Of a DNA stretch of 64,000 nt, positions 1 through 9,444 are shown piece by piece. Below the pieces are notes generated by a model. The model saw only the letters and a list, made by a program, of their open reading frames with translations, was not told the origin of the DNA and did not search any database. The first letter of the stretch is position 1, and each line of letters starts with the position of its first letter. Source of the DNA: Acidobacteriota bacterium (lineage in GTDB: Bacteria > Acidobacteriota > Blastocatellia > Pyrinomonadales > Pyrinomonadaceae); assembly GCA_003697135.1 (NCBI GenBank), contig RFGC01000025.1:27212-91211 (forward strand), written 5' to 3'. A program made the translations under genes and the position numbers.

Positions 1-462
1 GCCGTTTTGCTGATGTGAGTAGAGAAGTGGTTTTTTGCCGACTCTGTCTCGTGCTAAGAACAAAGATTTTTCCAAATCGTCCCATATTGCAAAAGCAAAC
101 ATGCCTCTTAGATACTGCAAACATTCGATTCCATAAAGCTGGTAAAGATTAACGATAACCTCTGTGTCGGATTTCGTGTAAAGCTCGAATCCTTTTTTAA
201 TGAGAAAATCCCTGAGTTCTTGATAATTGTAGATTTCACCATTGAAGACTATCCATTTGGTTTTGTCTTGGCTGTGGATTGGTTGTTTACCGCCTGCAAG
301 ATCAATAATTGCGAGTCGGCGCATTGCTAAACCGACATTCTCTTTGATGAAAAAGCCATCATCGTCGGGACCACGATGAATTATAGCTTCATTCATCTTT
401 TCGAGGATTGACCTTTTGATAGGTGCTTTGTTTGCATTGACGAAACCGACTATTCCACACAT
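1..462 (-). CDS. asnB: Asparagine synthetase (glutamine-hydrolysing), N-terminal part, cut by window edge
   Basis: The reading frame starts with MCGIVGF and stays open to base 1, giving 154 codons. Cys2 is the N-terminal nucleophile of class II glutamine amidotransferases, exposed when Met1 is removed. Family motifs follow: RGPDDDG, RLAIIDL, then NGEIYNY and SDTEV. This domain releases ammonia from glutamine for amidation of aspartate in the C-terminal synthetase domain, which lies outside the window. The ATG is only 2 nt after the rph stop, so it is probably co-transcribed with murI and rph. Some AsnB-like proteins act in polysaccharide clusters; without the C-terminus this cannot be excluded. 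Confidence 0.9.
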   Translation of the reverse strand, partial: MCGIVGFVNANKAPIKRSILEKMNEAIIHRGPDDDGFFIKENVGLAMRRLAIIDLAGGKQPIHSQDKTKWIVFNGEIYNYQELRDFLIKKGFELYTKSDTEVIVNLYQLYGIECLQYLRGMFAFAIWDDLEKSLFLARDRVGKKPLLYSHQQNG

Positions 463-464
463 TT

Positions 465-1187
465 TTACACTCTTGCAAGCACGTTTTTCTGTATTTCGAT
501 AAGTTCTCTGATTCCTTTTTGTGCTAGTTCTATCATTTGTTTCATCTGGTCGAAATTAAAAGCTCCTTGTTCGGCAGTTCCCTGAATCTCGACGAATTGC
601 CCTGATGCTGTGCCGACGACGTTCATATCAACATCGGCGGCAAAGTCTTCTTCATAGCAAAGGTCTAGAATGATCGAATCTTGAATTATGCCGACGCTCA
701 CGGCGGCAACTTCTGAGATAATTGGATTTTCTTTGAGAACGCCGCTGCTGACGAGTTTTTTGCAGGCAATAGCCAAAGCTACGAATCCGCCAGTTATCGA
801 AGCGCATCTTGTTCCGCCATCTGCCATGATGACGTCGCAATCAATGGTTATCTGTCTTTCGCCTAGCTTCACCAAATCAACCGCTGCTCTAAGGCTTCTT
901 CCAATCAAACGCTGTATTTCTTGCGTTCTTCCTGAAAGCCTTTGGATTTCCCTTTGAGTGCGTGTTTGCGTTGAGCGGGGAAGCATTGCATACTCTGCTG
1001 TTACCCAACCTGCACCTTTGCCGCGAAGAAACGATGGAACTTTGTCTTCGACCGTTGCGGTGCAGATAACTTTTGTATTTCCCATCTCAATCAAAGCCGA
1101 ACCTTCAGCGAAGGGCAGAACGTTCGGTGTTATTTTCGATTTTCTTATTTCGTCAAAAGCTCTGCTATCGTTTCTCTTGTAACTCAT
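465..1187 (-). CDS. rph: Ribonuclease PH
   Basis: This is the phosphorolytic 3'-5' exoribonuclease that trims tRNA 3' ends. The protein shows the family path: [10 protein letters not shown] near the N-terminus, the [22 protein letters not shown] block, [21 protein letters not shown] (phosphate and RNA contacts), then [20 protein letters not shown] chose the ATG at 1187 (MSYKRNDSR) because family members begin there; a longer frame to 1223 would add 12 residues that overlap murI further. Even so its start overlaps the murI 3' end by 23 bp, which suggests translational coupling. Length is about 240 residues, normal for the family. Confidence 0.95.
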   Translation of the reverse strand: MSYKRNDSRAFDEIRKSKITPNVLPFAEGSALIEMGNTKVICTATVEDKVPSFLRGKGAGWVTAEYAMLPRSTQTRTQREIQRLSGRTQEIQRLIGRSLRAAVDLVKLGERQITIDCDVIMADGGTRCASITGGFVALAIACKKLVSSGVLKENPIISEVAAVSVGIIQDSIILDLCYEEDFAADVDMNVVGTASGQFVEIQGTAEQGAFNFDQMKQMIELAQKGIRELIEIQKNVLARV

Positions 1188-2103
1188 GTTTCGCTTCGAG
1201 TTTGTCGGTCCCGAAAATTTCAACTTCTTCCAATTTGATCGGCGGTGCGCCTAAAAATCTTTCAGCGACCTTTGCAAATCTTTTTGCGGCGTCTGTTACG
1301 TAAAAGTGGTCTAAATCATCGCAAATCCGACGCTTTTTCTTGATTGAATTCGGATTGGTTAGGTTTCTCCTGATCAAAATTTCCTTAACCTCTTCAGCGC
1401 AAGCTTCGCCAGAATCAATAAGTTTAACAGATTCACCAACGATTTTTTGAATTACATTTTTCAAAATTGGGTAATGAGTGCATCCGAGAATAAGGGCATC
1501 AGGTTTGAAGGCGACAATTTCTTTCAGGTATTTTCTTGCAATCATGAAGGTTTCTTCTTCTTCAGCCCAGCCTTCTTCTGCCAACGGAACAAAGAGCGGG
1601 CATGCCGCTTGGATAACTTCAGCTTTTTCCGATACCCGTTTGATCGCATCAAGATACGCATTGCTTTGAACAGTCGCTTCGGTAGCAATTACTGCAATAC
1701 GTGGATTTTCTTTGTTCGCAGTTACTCTCAATGCTTTTCTTGCGCCGGGACCTATGACGCCGATAGTTTCAAGCCCGACTCTTTCACGAATTTTCGGAAG
1801 TGCTAGAGCTGAAGCCGTATTGCAAGCGACAACAAGAAGTTTTATTCCGTGAGAGGCTAAAAACAGTGCATTTTCGATTGCATATCTTTCAACAGTCGAA
1901 AGCGATTTCGTGCCATAGGGAACTCTCGCAGTGTCACCCAAATAAACAAAATGCTCATTCGGCAAATGTTCATGCAGAGCTTTATAGACGGTTAAGCCAC
2001 CAACTCCGCTATCGAAAATTCCTATAGGAAGATTTCTGATTTGGGAAGGAGAATCTGTTGAAAGAGATTTGCTTTGGTTGAGGGATTCTGAACTTACAGG
2101 CAT
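1165..2103 (-). CDS. murI: Glutamate racemase
   Basis: Converts L- to D-glutamate for peptidoglycan in the cytoplasm. The two catalytic cysteines sit in VVACNTASA and LGCTHYPIL, and the N-terminal [13 protein letters not shown] and [11 protein letters not shown] motifs are intact. The ATG at 2103 (MPVSSES) is chosen because the longer open frame upstream runs through the tmRNA gene and is not protein-like. The start lies 18 bp downstream of the tmRNA 3' end, so read-through from the ssrA promoter may feed this operon. About 312 residues, with a C-terminal extension past the usual end ([23 protein letters not shown]). Confidence 0.93.
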   Translation of the reverse strand: MPVSSESLNQSKSLSTDSPSQIRNLPIGIFDSGVGGLTVYKALHEHLPNEHFVYLGDTARVPYGTKSLSTVERYAIENALFLASHGIKLLVVACNTASALALPKIRERVGLETIGVIGPGARKALRVTANKENPRIAVIATEATVQSNAYLDAIKRVSEKAEVIQAACPLFVPLAEEGWAEEEETFMIARKYLKEIVAFKPDALILGCTHYPILKNVIQKIVGESVKLIDSGEACAEEVKEILIRRNLTNPNSIKKKRRICDDLDHFYVTDAAKRFAKVAERFLGAPPIKLEEVEIFGTDKLEAKHELQEKR

Positions 2104-2121
2104 TTTCAATTTTCCGCAATT

Positions 2122-2491
2122 TGGTGGAGGCGGTGGGAATCGAACCCACATCCAAGAGTTTAGACCAGAGGAATCTACACGCTTAGTCAGTTTTTCGACG
2201 CTTCGCCTTGTGCTTGATGGAAAACTGACAAACCGAATGCACAAGGCTAGTCTGATTATTTCTCGCTTTTTGGATTTCAGACGGCAACCCAAAAAGCCAG
2301 CTTGGTTCGTGTCATGCCTCCAGCTCAAGCCCCAAGCAAGCTCAAGCAGAGACAGCCGCTTGTCTCAATTAAGCGGCGAGTGCCAATTCTTGGTTGGCAT
2401 TTATTTTCCTTTCGGTTTTTTACGGGTCACCGAAAGCAAACCCGACGTGCATCCTACTCGCCTATAACTCCTGTCGAAGCCTTTCGCCCCC
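2122..2491 (-). ncRNA. ssrA: tmRNA (transfer-messenger RNA)
   Basis: On the minus strand the 5' end GGGGGCG pairs with CGCCUCC before the encoded CCA, including the G3-U wobble typical of alanine-accepting tmRNA. The T-arm (GTGGGTTCGATTCCCAC) and the conserved 5' block AGGCTTCGACAGGAG are both present. The tag frame GCC AAC CAA GAA TTG GCA CTC GCC GCT TAA gives ANQELALAA, ending in the LAA degron. With SmpB this RNA rescues stalled ribosomes and tags the unfinished protein for ClpXP-type proteolysis. Length is 370 nt, and it is a one-piece tmRNA. Confidence 0.95.
2369..2398 (-). other. tmRNA proteolysis-tag reading frame (ANQELALAA)
   Basis: Nine codons plus UAA inside the tmRNA. The resume codon is GCC (Ala), and the tag ends in LALAA, which fits recognition by AAA+ proteases. 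It sits where the mRNA-like region of a one-piece tmRNA is expected. Confidence 0.88.
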
Positions 2492-2503
2492 GATTACACT
2501 CTT

Positions 2504-2532
2504 ATTTTACATCAGTTAACATAGATTTCCAA
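2504..2532 (-). promoter_or_regulatory. Predicted sigma-70 promoter of ssrA
   Basis: Read on the minus strand: TTGGAA (-35), a 17-bp spacer and TAAAAT (-10). The predicted transcription start is a few bases upstream of the mature 5' G at 2491, consistent with a short 5' leader removed by RNase P. Confidence 0.6.
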
Positions 2533-2666
2533 AGTTTTTTCAAATCAGATGAGACCCAACGCTGTAACCCAAAATCCTAATTTTCCGTCTATCTTTTCGT
2601 TGTGAACTTTAAGCCTTTAATATCCGTATAAGCTTTGTCTTAATACTTAAAAAGCGAGGTGATTTT

Positions 2667-4787
2667 ATGAAACTTGCAGGTCGAGTTTTGGCGTTTATTG
2701 TGTTTGTAACTTTTGGTGTTTTTGCTCAAAAGTTACAATATCCGCAAGCAAAGAAAGTTGAACAGATAGACGATTATCATGGCGTCAAGGTGGCTGATCC
2801 GTATCGCTGGCTTGAAAATCCAGATTCTCCCGATACAAGGGCATGGATTGAGGCTCAAAACAAATTGACTAGAGATTATCTTGACAAAATCCCAGAGCGC
2901 GAAAAGATAAAGCAACGTCTTACTGAACTGTGGAACTACGAGAGGTTTTCCATACCTGTTAAGAGAGGCAACAAATACTTTTACTTGAGAAATGATGGGC
3001 TTCAGAATCAGTCGGTTCTTTACGTTACTGATTCACTCAAAAGCCCAGGGCGTGTGCTTCTCGATCCAAATCAACTCTCGAAAGATGGAACGGTTGCTTT
3101 GATGAGTTTCTCGATTTCTGATGACGGGAAATTTTTGGCTTATGGACTTTCTTCAGGCGGTTCGGACTGGCAAGAGTGGCGCATTCGTAATGTTGAAACA
3201 GGAGAGGACCTTCCCGACCTGATAAAATGGGTAAAATTTTCAGGTGCCTCATGGACTGCAGATGGCAAGGGCTTCTTTTATTCACGCTACCCTGAACCTA
3301 ATGAAAAAACTAAGCTAGAAGAGGCAAATTTCAATCACAAAGTTTACTATCATCGCATCGGAACAAGCCAAGCTGAAGACATTTTGATATACGAGCGCCC
3401 AGACCAGAAAAAATGGCTTTTCAACGCAAACGTGACCGAAGACGGTAAATACTTGATAATAACTGTTTCCCAAGGAACAGACCCGAGAAATCTTATCTTC
3501 TACAAAGACTTAACCCAGCCGAATTCAAAAGTAGTCGAGCTTATAAGCGAGTTTGAGAGCGACTACACTTTTTTGGGAAATGAGGGAACCACTTTTTATT
3601 TTCAGACAGACAACAACGCTCCACGGCGTCGGATTATCTCGATTGATATTCAAAAGCCGGAAAAATCGAATTGGCGTGAAATTGTCTCCCAAGCTGAAGA
3701 AACAATTGCGGGAGCGAGCATTGTTGGAGATTATCTGATTGTGTCGTATCTAAAAGACGCATACACGCAAACAAAAGTTTATGACTTGAGCGGTAAATTT
3801 ATACGTGAAGTTAAATATCCCGGCATCGGCACTGCCAGCGGTTTTGGTGGACGCCGAACCGATAAAGAAACCTTTTACACCTTCACGAGTTTTGCCGTTC
3901 CACCGACTATCTACCGTTACGATCTCAAAACAGGTGGGTCGGAAGTTTTCCGTCAAGCTAAAGTGAAGTTCAATCCTGATGAGATAGAAGTGAAGCAAAT
4001 TTTCTACAACTCGAAAGACGGAACCCGCGTTCCGATGTTCATTGTTCACAAAAAAGGCATCAAGCTAGACGGCAATAATCCAACGCTTCTTTATGGTTAC
4101 GGTGGCTTCAACATCTCTTTGACACCTTCATTCTCCGTGTCCAGAATTGTATGGCTGGAAATGGGCGGAGTTTTTGCGATGCCTAATTTGCGCGGTGGCG
4201 GCGAATATGGCGAGCAGTGGCATAAAGCTGGAATGAAACTCAAGAAGCAAAATGTTTTCGATGATTTCATCGCCGCGGCAGAATGGTTGATTCGCAACGG
4301 ATACACTTCACCTAAGAAACTTGCGATTTCAGGTGGTTCAAACGGCGGTTTGCTGGTCGGAGCAGTGTTGAATCAAAGACCTGATCTATTCGGTGCGGCA
4401 CTGCCTGCTGTTGGTGTTATGGACATGCTCAGATTCCACAAATTCACCATCGGTTGGGCGTGGATTTCCGAGTATGGCTCGCCAGAAAATCCTGAAGAAT
4501 TCAAAGCCTTGTATGCTTACTCACCGCTTCACAACATCAAGAAAGGGACTAATTATCCGGCTGTTTTGGTAACCACGGCAGATCATGATGATCGAGTTGT
4601 CCCGGCGCATAGTTTCAAGTATGCCGCAACTTTGCAAGAGGCTCAGGCGGGAGATGCACCGATATTGATTCGCATCGAGACCCGTGCAGGCCACGGTGCA
4701 GGCAAGCCAACTTCAAAAGCTATCGAAGAACAAGCCGATGTTTATGCGTTTTTGGTAAAAAATCTCAACATTACGCTCAGTTGGTGA
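2667..4787 (+). CDS. Secreted prolyl oligopeptidase (S9A family)
   Basis: Cleaves short peptides after proline. It begins with a signal peptide (MKLAGRVLAFIVFVTFGVFA, cut before QKLQYP). The N-terminal lid/propeller half starts with the family motif DPYRWLEN. The C-terminal alpha/beta hydrolase has the nucleophile Ser558 in SGGSNGG, the acid in the ADHDDRVVP block and the His in RAGHGAGKP. At 706 residues it matches the family. A GAGGTG ribosome-binding site sits 8 nt before the ATG. The export signal implies a periplasmic role in peptide scavenging. A second, DPP4-type S9 peptidase lies at 36.6 kb. Confidence 0.93.
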   Translation: MKLAGRVLAFIVFVTFGVFAQKLQYPQAKKVEQIDDYHGVKVADPYRWLENPDSPDTRAWIEAQNKLTRDYLDKIPEREKIKQRLTELWNYERFSIPVKRGNKYFYLRNDGLQNQSVLYVTDSLKSPGRVLLDPNQLSKDGTVALMSFSISDDGKFLAYGLSSGGSDWQEWRIRNVETGEDLPDLIKWVKFSGASWTADGKGFFYSRYPEPNEKTKLEEANFNHKVYYHRIGTSQAEDILIYERPDQKKWLFNANVTEDGKYLIITVSQGTDPRNLIFYKDLTQPNSKVVELISEFESDYTFLGNEGTTFYFQTDNNAPRRRIISIDIQKPEKSNWREIVSQAEETIAGASIVGDYLIVSYLKDAYTQTKVYDLSGKFIREVKYPGIGTASGFGGRRTDKETFYTFTSFAVPPTIYRYDLKTGGSEVFRQAKVKFNPDEIEVKQIFYNSKDGTRVPMFIVHKKGIKLDGNNPTLLYGYGGFNISLTPSFSVSRIVWLEMGGVFAMPNLRGGGEYGEQWHKAGMKLKKQNVFDDFIAAAEWLIRNGYTSPKKLAISGGSNGGLLVGAVLNQRPDLFGAALPAVGVMDMLRFHKFTIGWAWISEYGSPENPEEFKALYAYSPLHNIKKGTNYPAVLVTTADHDDRVVPAHSFKYAATLQEAQAGDAPILIRIETRAGHGAGKPTSKAIEEQADVYAFLVKNLNITLSW

Positions 4788-4910
4788 GGTTTCAAATTGG
4801 TAGAGCTTAAAATTTATAGAAAAGAGAATCCCAAAGTTGAAAAAAAGCACGCCTTTTGCCTTGAGTGTTTCTTTGGGTTTATCCTATTGTTTTTCGGGAG
4901 AGAAAGGTAG

Positions 4911-6230
4911 ATGGTGAAAAGCGGTGTTGAAATCAAAGCGCCCGAAGGAAAGCTGGGTGTTCTTTTAGTGGGGCTTGGAGCTGTAAGCACGACTTTTGTT
5001 GCTGGTGTCGAAGCAGTGCGTAAAAAGAAAGCTTTGCCGATAGGTTCTTTGACACAGATGGGAACTATTCGGCTCGGAAAGAGAACCGAAAAGCGCATCC
5101 CAAAAATCAAGGATTTCGTCCCATTGGCAGAGCTTGACGATTTGGTATTTGGCGCATGGGATATTTTCCCAGACTCGGCTTATGAAGCGGCACTCAAGGC
5201 AGGCGTGCTTGAAAAAAATCTGGTTGAGGAACTGCGCGAGCATCTAGAATCCCTAAAACCAATGCCTGCTGTTTTCTCGCAAGAATACGTTAAAAAACTT
5301 AATGGGCCTCACATCAAGCAAGGCAAAAACAAAATGGAGCTTGCCGAAAAACTGATGGAAGATATTGCACGATTCAAAAGCGAAAATAACTGCAATCGTT
5401 TAGTGATGATCTGGGCGGCTTCAACAGAAAGCTATCTTGAGCCTTCGGAAATTCATCAATCAATCGAATCATTTGAAAAGGGTTTGCATGAGAATGATCC
5501 TCGAATTGCGCCTTCGATGATTTATGCTTATGCGGCAATAAAATCAGGCGTTCCATTTGCCAACGGTGCTCCGAATTTAACGGTTGATATACCTGCATTG
5601 ACGTATCTTGCGGAAAGAAACCGAGTCCCTATCTGTGGTAAGGACTTCAAAACCGGGCAGACTTTAATGAAAACCATAATCGCACCGGGATTAAAAGCTA
5701 GAATGCTTGGACTCGAAGGATGGTATTCTACGAACATTTTGGGAAACCGTGACGGAGAAGTTCTAGACGATCCAGAAAGTTTCAAAACAAAAGAAGAATC
5801 GAAACTTTCCGTTTTGGAAACAATCTTGCAACCTGAGCTTTATCCCGAACTTTATGGGAATTTTTACCATGTGGTCCGCATCAACTATTATCCGCCGCGT
5901 GGTGATAACAAAGAAGGATGGGACAACATTGATATTTTCGGCTGGCTCGGCTACAAAATGCAGATTAAGATTGATTTTCTTTGTAGGGATTCGATTTTGG
6001 CGGCTCCGCTTGTTTTAGACCTTGCGCTTTTTCTTGATTTGGCACAAAGAGCAGGCATGAAGGGAGTTCAAGAATGGCTTTCGTTCTATTTCAAATCGCC
6101 GCAAACCGCTCCAGGACTTTATCCAGAACACGATCTCTTCATTCAATTGAAGAAGTTGAAAAACACCTTAAGATACCTGCGCGGCGAAGAACTAATAACC
6201 CATCTCGGACTCGAATACTACGACGATTGA
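4911..6230 (+). CDS. ino1: Inositol-3-phosphate synthase
   Basis: Converts glucose 6-phosphate to myo-inositol 3-phosphate using bound NAD. The N-terminal Rossmann motif is GLGAVSTTFVAGV, followed by SLTQMGTIRLGKR. The family core GAPNLTVDIPAL, then GKDFKTGQTLMKT and GWYSTNILGNRDG, carries the conserved catalytic lysines. At 439 residues it is the prokaryotic long form close to the eukaryotic type. In bacteria the product feeds inositol phospholipids or compatible solutes; nothing nearby tells which. It follows the prolyl oligopeptidase after 123 bp without an obvious terminator. Confidence 0.93.
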   Translation: MVKSGVEIKAPEGKLGVLLVGLGAVSTTFVAGVEAVRKKKALPIGSLTQMGTIRLGKRTEKRIPKIKDFVPLAELDDLVFGAWDIFPDSAYEAALKAGVLEKNLVEELREHLESLKPMPAVFSQEYVKKLNGPHIKQGKNKMELAEKLMEDIARFKSENNCNRLVMIWAASTESYLEPSEIHQSIESFEKGLHENDPRIAPSMIYAYAAIKSGVPFANGAPNLTVDIPALTYLAERNRVPICGKDFKTGQTLMKTIIAPGLKARMLGLEGWYSTNILGNRDGEVLDDPESFKTKEESKLSVLETILQPELYPELYGNFYHVVRINYYPPRGDNKEGWDNIDIFGWLGYKMQIKIDFLCRDSILAAPLVLDLALFLDLAQRAGMKGVQEWLSFYFKSPQTAPGLYPEHDLFIQLKKLKNTLRYLRGEELITHLGLEYYDD

Positions 6231-6315
6231 ATCTGTAGATTTCAGGGTCTCAACCTTGCGAAATGCTTTTAGTTGTCTTTGAGCGGTTGATTGTTGTTTA
6301 AGAACGAGCGAAATC

Positions 6316-7146
6316 TTATTTTTTCCAACCAACTGCACACCAAAAGGGTGGTTCGTCGCTAAACTTAATGTTTTCAAAACCCGCTTTAAGCATCATTTCT
6401 TCAATTTGTTTGCGAGTAAAGCGTTTTTCAAGGCGCGTTCCGAAACGGTCGAGCGCATCGGTTCGCATCGTGTAAAAACTCTTGTCTCGATAAATCGAAA
6501 GAGGAAACTTGGAAACATTGAAACCCATTTTTTCGAGTAGGCGAGCCATTCGTGCTAATGGAAAATAAATTGTTACTGCGATAATTTCTGCTAACAAATG
6601 CTTCAAGCCAGTTGGTAGTCTTGAAATCACTTGACGCATTAAGTCTGAGACCTTCCAGAGAATGCGAAACCAAGCGGGGCGATTGTCAAATGCATAGTAA
6701 AGATAAACCAATAGAGGAGCGCCACTTTTCAATTTCTCTGCGCACTTTTTAAGCCCTTCAAAAGTATCAGGAATATGATGCAAAACACCTATGCTGTAAC
6801 CGAAATCCATTGAACTATCGGCAATCGGCATTGCTTCAACCGATGCGTTGTAAAACTCGCAATTACTAAAGGACTGCAAATTTTTCTTTGCCACTCCAAG
6901 TGCTTCTGCACTTGCATCAATGCAGATAAGCCGCCCGACGCGCGGCGCAACGGATTTTGCCCAGCGTCCACTTCCGCAACCTAAATCAAATCCAACCGCA
7001 TTTTCGGGCAAATCGTTCCACGGGAAAATACGAAAATAACTTTCAAAGATTTGTAAACGTTCTTGTTCATCAAGTTTCGATTGATCAAACTTGCTCCACT
7101 CTTTGCCGAAGTCTTTAACGGTTTTTTCATCGTAGTTAGTTCTCAT
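6316..7146 (-). CDS. Class I SAM-dependent methyltransferase
   Basis: The SAM-binding motif I is FDLGCGSGRWAKSVAP, the acidic motif is CIDASAEAL, and YSIGVLHHIPD follows as in UbiE/Methyltransf_11-type enzymes. A C-terminal half (about residues 150-276) with a hydrophobic stretch carries no motif I recognise. The substrate is unknown; small molecules, quinone heads and glycans are all used by this fold. It stands alone, convergent with ino1 and divergent from the AAA+ gene. Confidence 0.8.
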   Translation of the reverse strand: MRTNYDEKTVKDFGKEWSKFDQSKLDEQERLQIFESYFRIFPWNDLPENAVGFDLGCGSGRWAKSVAPRVGRLICIDASAEALGVAKKNLQSFSNCEFYNASVEAMPIADSSMDFGYSIGVLHHIPDTFEGLKKCAEKLKSGAPLLVYLYYAFDNRPAWFRILWKVSDLMRQVISRLPTGLKHLLAEIIAVTIYFPLARMARLLEKMGFNVSKFPLSIYRDKSFYTMRTDALDRFGTRLEKRFTRKQIEEMMLKAGFENIKFSDEPPFWCAVGWKK

Positions 7147-7305
7147 ATTTTTACTTTAACAAACTTATCAATTCTAGCGGTTTTACCCAAGTCTTCAACT
7201 AGCATTTCGGCATAAAGTGCCTATCGAAGCTAATTGCTTCGTTTATGTGCAGACTAATCTTAAAGGAAACACAAGTAGTCTTGATAACATCAGAATTATT
7301 AAGTG

Positions 7306-7335
7306 ATCGGGAATGTTTTGTTGTTAATTCCCGAT
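7306..7335. repeat. Perfect 9-bp inverted repeat in divergent intergenic region
   Basis: ATCGGGAAT and ATTCCCGAT flank a 12-bp spacer between the methyltransferase and the AAA+ gene. Neither strand has a T-run after it, so it is not a normal terminator. It could be an operator or an RNA hairpin in the AAA+ gene leader. The rest of this 270-bp gap shows nothing else I can name. Confidence 0.4.
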
Positions 7336-7417
7336 AAAACTTATTTGATAGTTTGTTCGTAGCAACTAATGGGGATAAGATTTTCTTAGAAGCTGTGTGA
7401 AGTTAGGAGAGAAAATT

Positions 7418-8629
7418 ATGAGTGGCGAAACTAAAAAGACAAAACTGGTTGACAAAATCTTGCTTGATCCGGACCTAAAGAGTCCGAGAGCAAGGGATTT
7501 TGAAGAAAAGCTTTTTGCAAAAATTGTCGGGCAAGAACGCGCAGTTCGTCGTTTGACAGGGCTTTTCCAGATTTATTTGGCAGGCTTGAATAATCCCACT
7601 CGTCCGATTGGGACACTTCTATTTCTCGGCCCGACTGGTTCTGGAAAAACCAGAGTAGTTGAAGCGGCGGCTGAAATTTTGTTTGGTGATCCTCATGCAG
7701 TAGTGAAGATAGACTGCGCTGAGTTTCAACACTCACACGAGATCGCAAAGCTAATAGGCTCACCGCCGGGTTATTTGGGACACAGAGAAACTTCGCCAAT
7801 GCTTACCCAAGAAAATTTGGACAAATGCCATACGGAAGACCTGAAACTAACGTTTGTTCTTTTCGATGAAATAGAAAAAGCTTCTGACGCTCTTTGGCAG
7901 TTGCTTTTGGGAATACTCGATAAAGCCACGCTGACACTCGGCGACAATCGCAGAGTTGATTTTTCAAAAACCATAGTCATAATGACTTCAAATCTCGGTG
8001 CAAGGGAAATGTCGGAGCTAATCTCAGGCGGTATTGGTTTTGCTCCAAGCAAAGCAGCGAAAAATCCTGAAGATACCGAGATAGACACGAAAATTTATCG
8101 AACAGCCTTGGAGGCGGCTAAGAGAAAATTCTCTCCTGAATTCATGAACCGCATTGACAAAGTTGTTGTGTTCAGAAGTCTGAAAGAGCATCACTTGCGC
8201 CAGATTTTGGATATAGAGCTACAGCAGGTCCAGAATCGGATTACTGAATCTGCTGGAACGAAATTTGTTTTTGAATGCACGCAATCTGCAAAAGAATTTC
8301 TACTGCGTGAGGGAACCGATTTGAAATATGGAGCGCGCCATCTGAAAAGAGCAATTGAGAGATTTCTTGTTTATCCGCTTTCAAACCTTGTGGCAACCGA
8401 CCAAGTTGAAACTGGCGATCTCGTCACAATAGATTTCGACGAAGAAAAAGGTAAGCTGATTTTCATGAAGCAAGCAGGCAAGATGATTGTAAGCGAGGCC
8501 GAAGGTAACATGCCAGAAGAAGAGTTGTCAAGCCGTTCCGATGCCGTCGGACTACCACTACCACAAGCACAAGCAGCAGCTACAAGTAAAGGAAATCGTA
8601 AATCAAACGGCGAAAATCAGGAAGGTTAA
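7418..8629 (+). CDS. Single-ring AAA+ ATPase related to the second ATPase domain of ClpB/ClpA
   Basis: One AAA+ module: Walker A GPTGSGKT, a substrate-loop region around SPPGYLGHRETSP, Walker B FVLFDEIEKA and sensor 1 IVIMTSNLGA. A Clp D2-small domain (RRFSPEFMNRIDKVVVF-like, then YGARHLKRAIERFLVYPLSNLV) follows. There is no N domain, first ring or coiled-coil M domain, so the protein is about half a normal ClpB/ClpA. The ATG at 7418 is chosen because AGGAGA precedes it by 7 nt; a GTG at 7397 is in frame but lacks such a site. The last 40 residues are polar and Ala/Gln-rich. It probably remodels or unfolds proteins; no partner protease is adjacent. Confidence 0.85.
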   Translation: MSGETKKTKLVDKILLDPDLKSPRARDFEEKLFAKIVGQERAVRRLTGLFQIYLAGLNNPTRPIGTLLFLGPTGSGKTRVVEAAAEILFGDPHAVVKIDCAEFQHSHEIAKLIGSPPGYLGHRETSPMLTQENLDKCHTEDLKLTFVLFDEIEKASDALWQLLLGILDKATLTLGDNRRVDFSKTIVIMTSNLGAREMSELISGGIGFAPSKAAKNPEDTEIDTKIYRTALEAAKRKFSPEFMNRIDKVVVFRSLKEHHLRQILDIELQQVQNRITESAGTKFVFECTQSAKEFLLREGTDLKYGARHLKRAIERFLVYPLSNLVATDQVETGDLVTIDFDEEKGKLIFMKQAGKMIVSEAEGNMPEEELSSRSDAVGLPLPQAQAAATSKGNRKSNGENQEG

Positions 8630-8670
8630 TTTCAGGAGGAAATCAACTCAAAAAATAATCCTGAATCCAA

Positions 8671-8699
8671 AAAAGCCGTCCCTAAGTGGACGGTTTTTT
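8671..8699. terminator. Intrinsic terminator, usable from both sides
   Basis: CCGTCC, a 6-nt loop and GGACGG are followed by T6 on the plus strand and preceded by an A-run, which gives a T-run on the minus strand. It separates the convergent AAA+ and trmB genes. Confidence 0.85.
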
Positions 8700-8734
8700 G
8701 GTTGTGAATGCTTATTTTTCGTAAGGTTTTGAGA

Positions 8735-9439
8735 CTAAATCTTTTCAAACATGAAACGGTAAATAGGCTTACCTTTGGCTTCTACGGCTTTTTCTCGCTC
8801 CGTTTTTACGGGAAAAGGGCTTTCGGTGATGCTTATTTCTTTCAGGTTTTTTATCTCCCGAAATTTTCCGGCTATTTCTTCTGCTAAAAATTCCACATCT
8901 GTCTGCAGAAAGATTCTTCCGCCTTTTGCAAGATGAAAAGCGAGTATTGACGCATTTTCGTCCGTTATCATTCGGCGTTTGGCATGTCTTTTTTTGAACC
9001 AAGGATCGGGAAAGTGAATTGTAATAGTTTTCAAAATGTTTTCTGGGAAGTCTTGCAAAAGACTTTTCAAAGACACCAAAACGTTGGTGAACTCGTAGTG
9101 AAGATTAGTTAAGTTTCTTTCTCTCGCTATTCGGTTAGCTTCGTCAACGAGCACACGGCGGATTTCAAGCCCGATGAAGTTAGTTTCCTTGTCGAGTTCA
9201 GCCATGGAAAGTAAAAATCTTCCACGTGCCGATCCGATGTCAAGGTGAACTGGCAAATCAGGATTTGCAAAGATTTCTTTGAGATTCAAGGGCGGAGAAA
9301 TGAAAAGATAATGCCGCGCCAGCGGATTAACATGCTGATGAACACGGATTCTCGACATATTCGCTCTAAAGTTTGTTTTATACCACTTTCTCTGATGCAG
9401 AAAAAGCTGTGGTCTGAAGATTTTAACAGGCTTTTTCAT
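8735..9439 (-). CDS. trmB: tRNA (guanine-N7)-methyltransferase
   Basis: Methylates G46 of tRNAs with SAM. Motifs are LDIGSARGRFL (SAM binding), NFIGLEIRR, and the signature TIHFPDPWFKKRHAKRRM. The end (KTEREKAVEAKGKPIYRFMFEK) is the family's GxxIYR-type tail. Two starts are possible: 9439, 5 nt after the upstream stop, or 9358 (MSRIRVHQHVNPL), where many relatives begin; neither has a strong ribosome-binding site. It is the last gene of a four-gene minus-strand chain. Confidence 0.93.
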   Translation of the reverse strand: MKKPVKIFRPQLFLHQRKWYKTNFRANMSRIRVHQHVNPLARHYLFISPPLNLKEIFANPDLPVHLDIGSARGRFLLSMAELDKETNFIGLEIRRVLVDEANRIARERNLTNLHYEFTNVLVSLKSLLQDFPENILKTITIHFPDPWFKKRHAKRRMITDENASILAFHLAKGGRIFLQTDVEFLAEEIAGKFREIKNLKEISITESPFPVKTEREKAVEAKGKPIYRFMFEKI

Positions 9440-9444
9440 CGGAC

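Noticed and set aside
2104..2328. Open frame extending murI by 75 codons upstream
   Set aside because: It runs through the tmRNA gene and encodes the T-arm region; the family start is at 2103.
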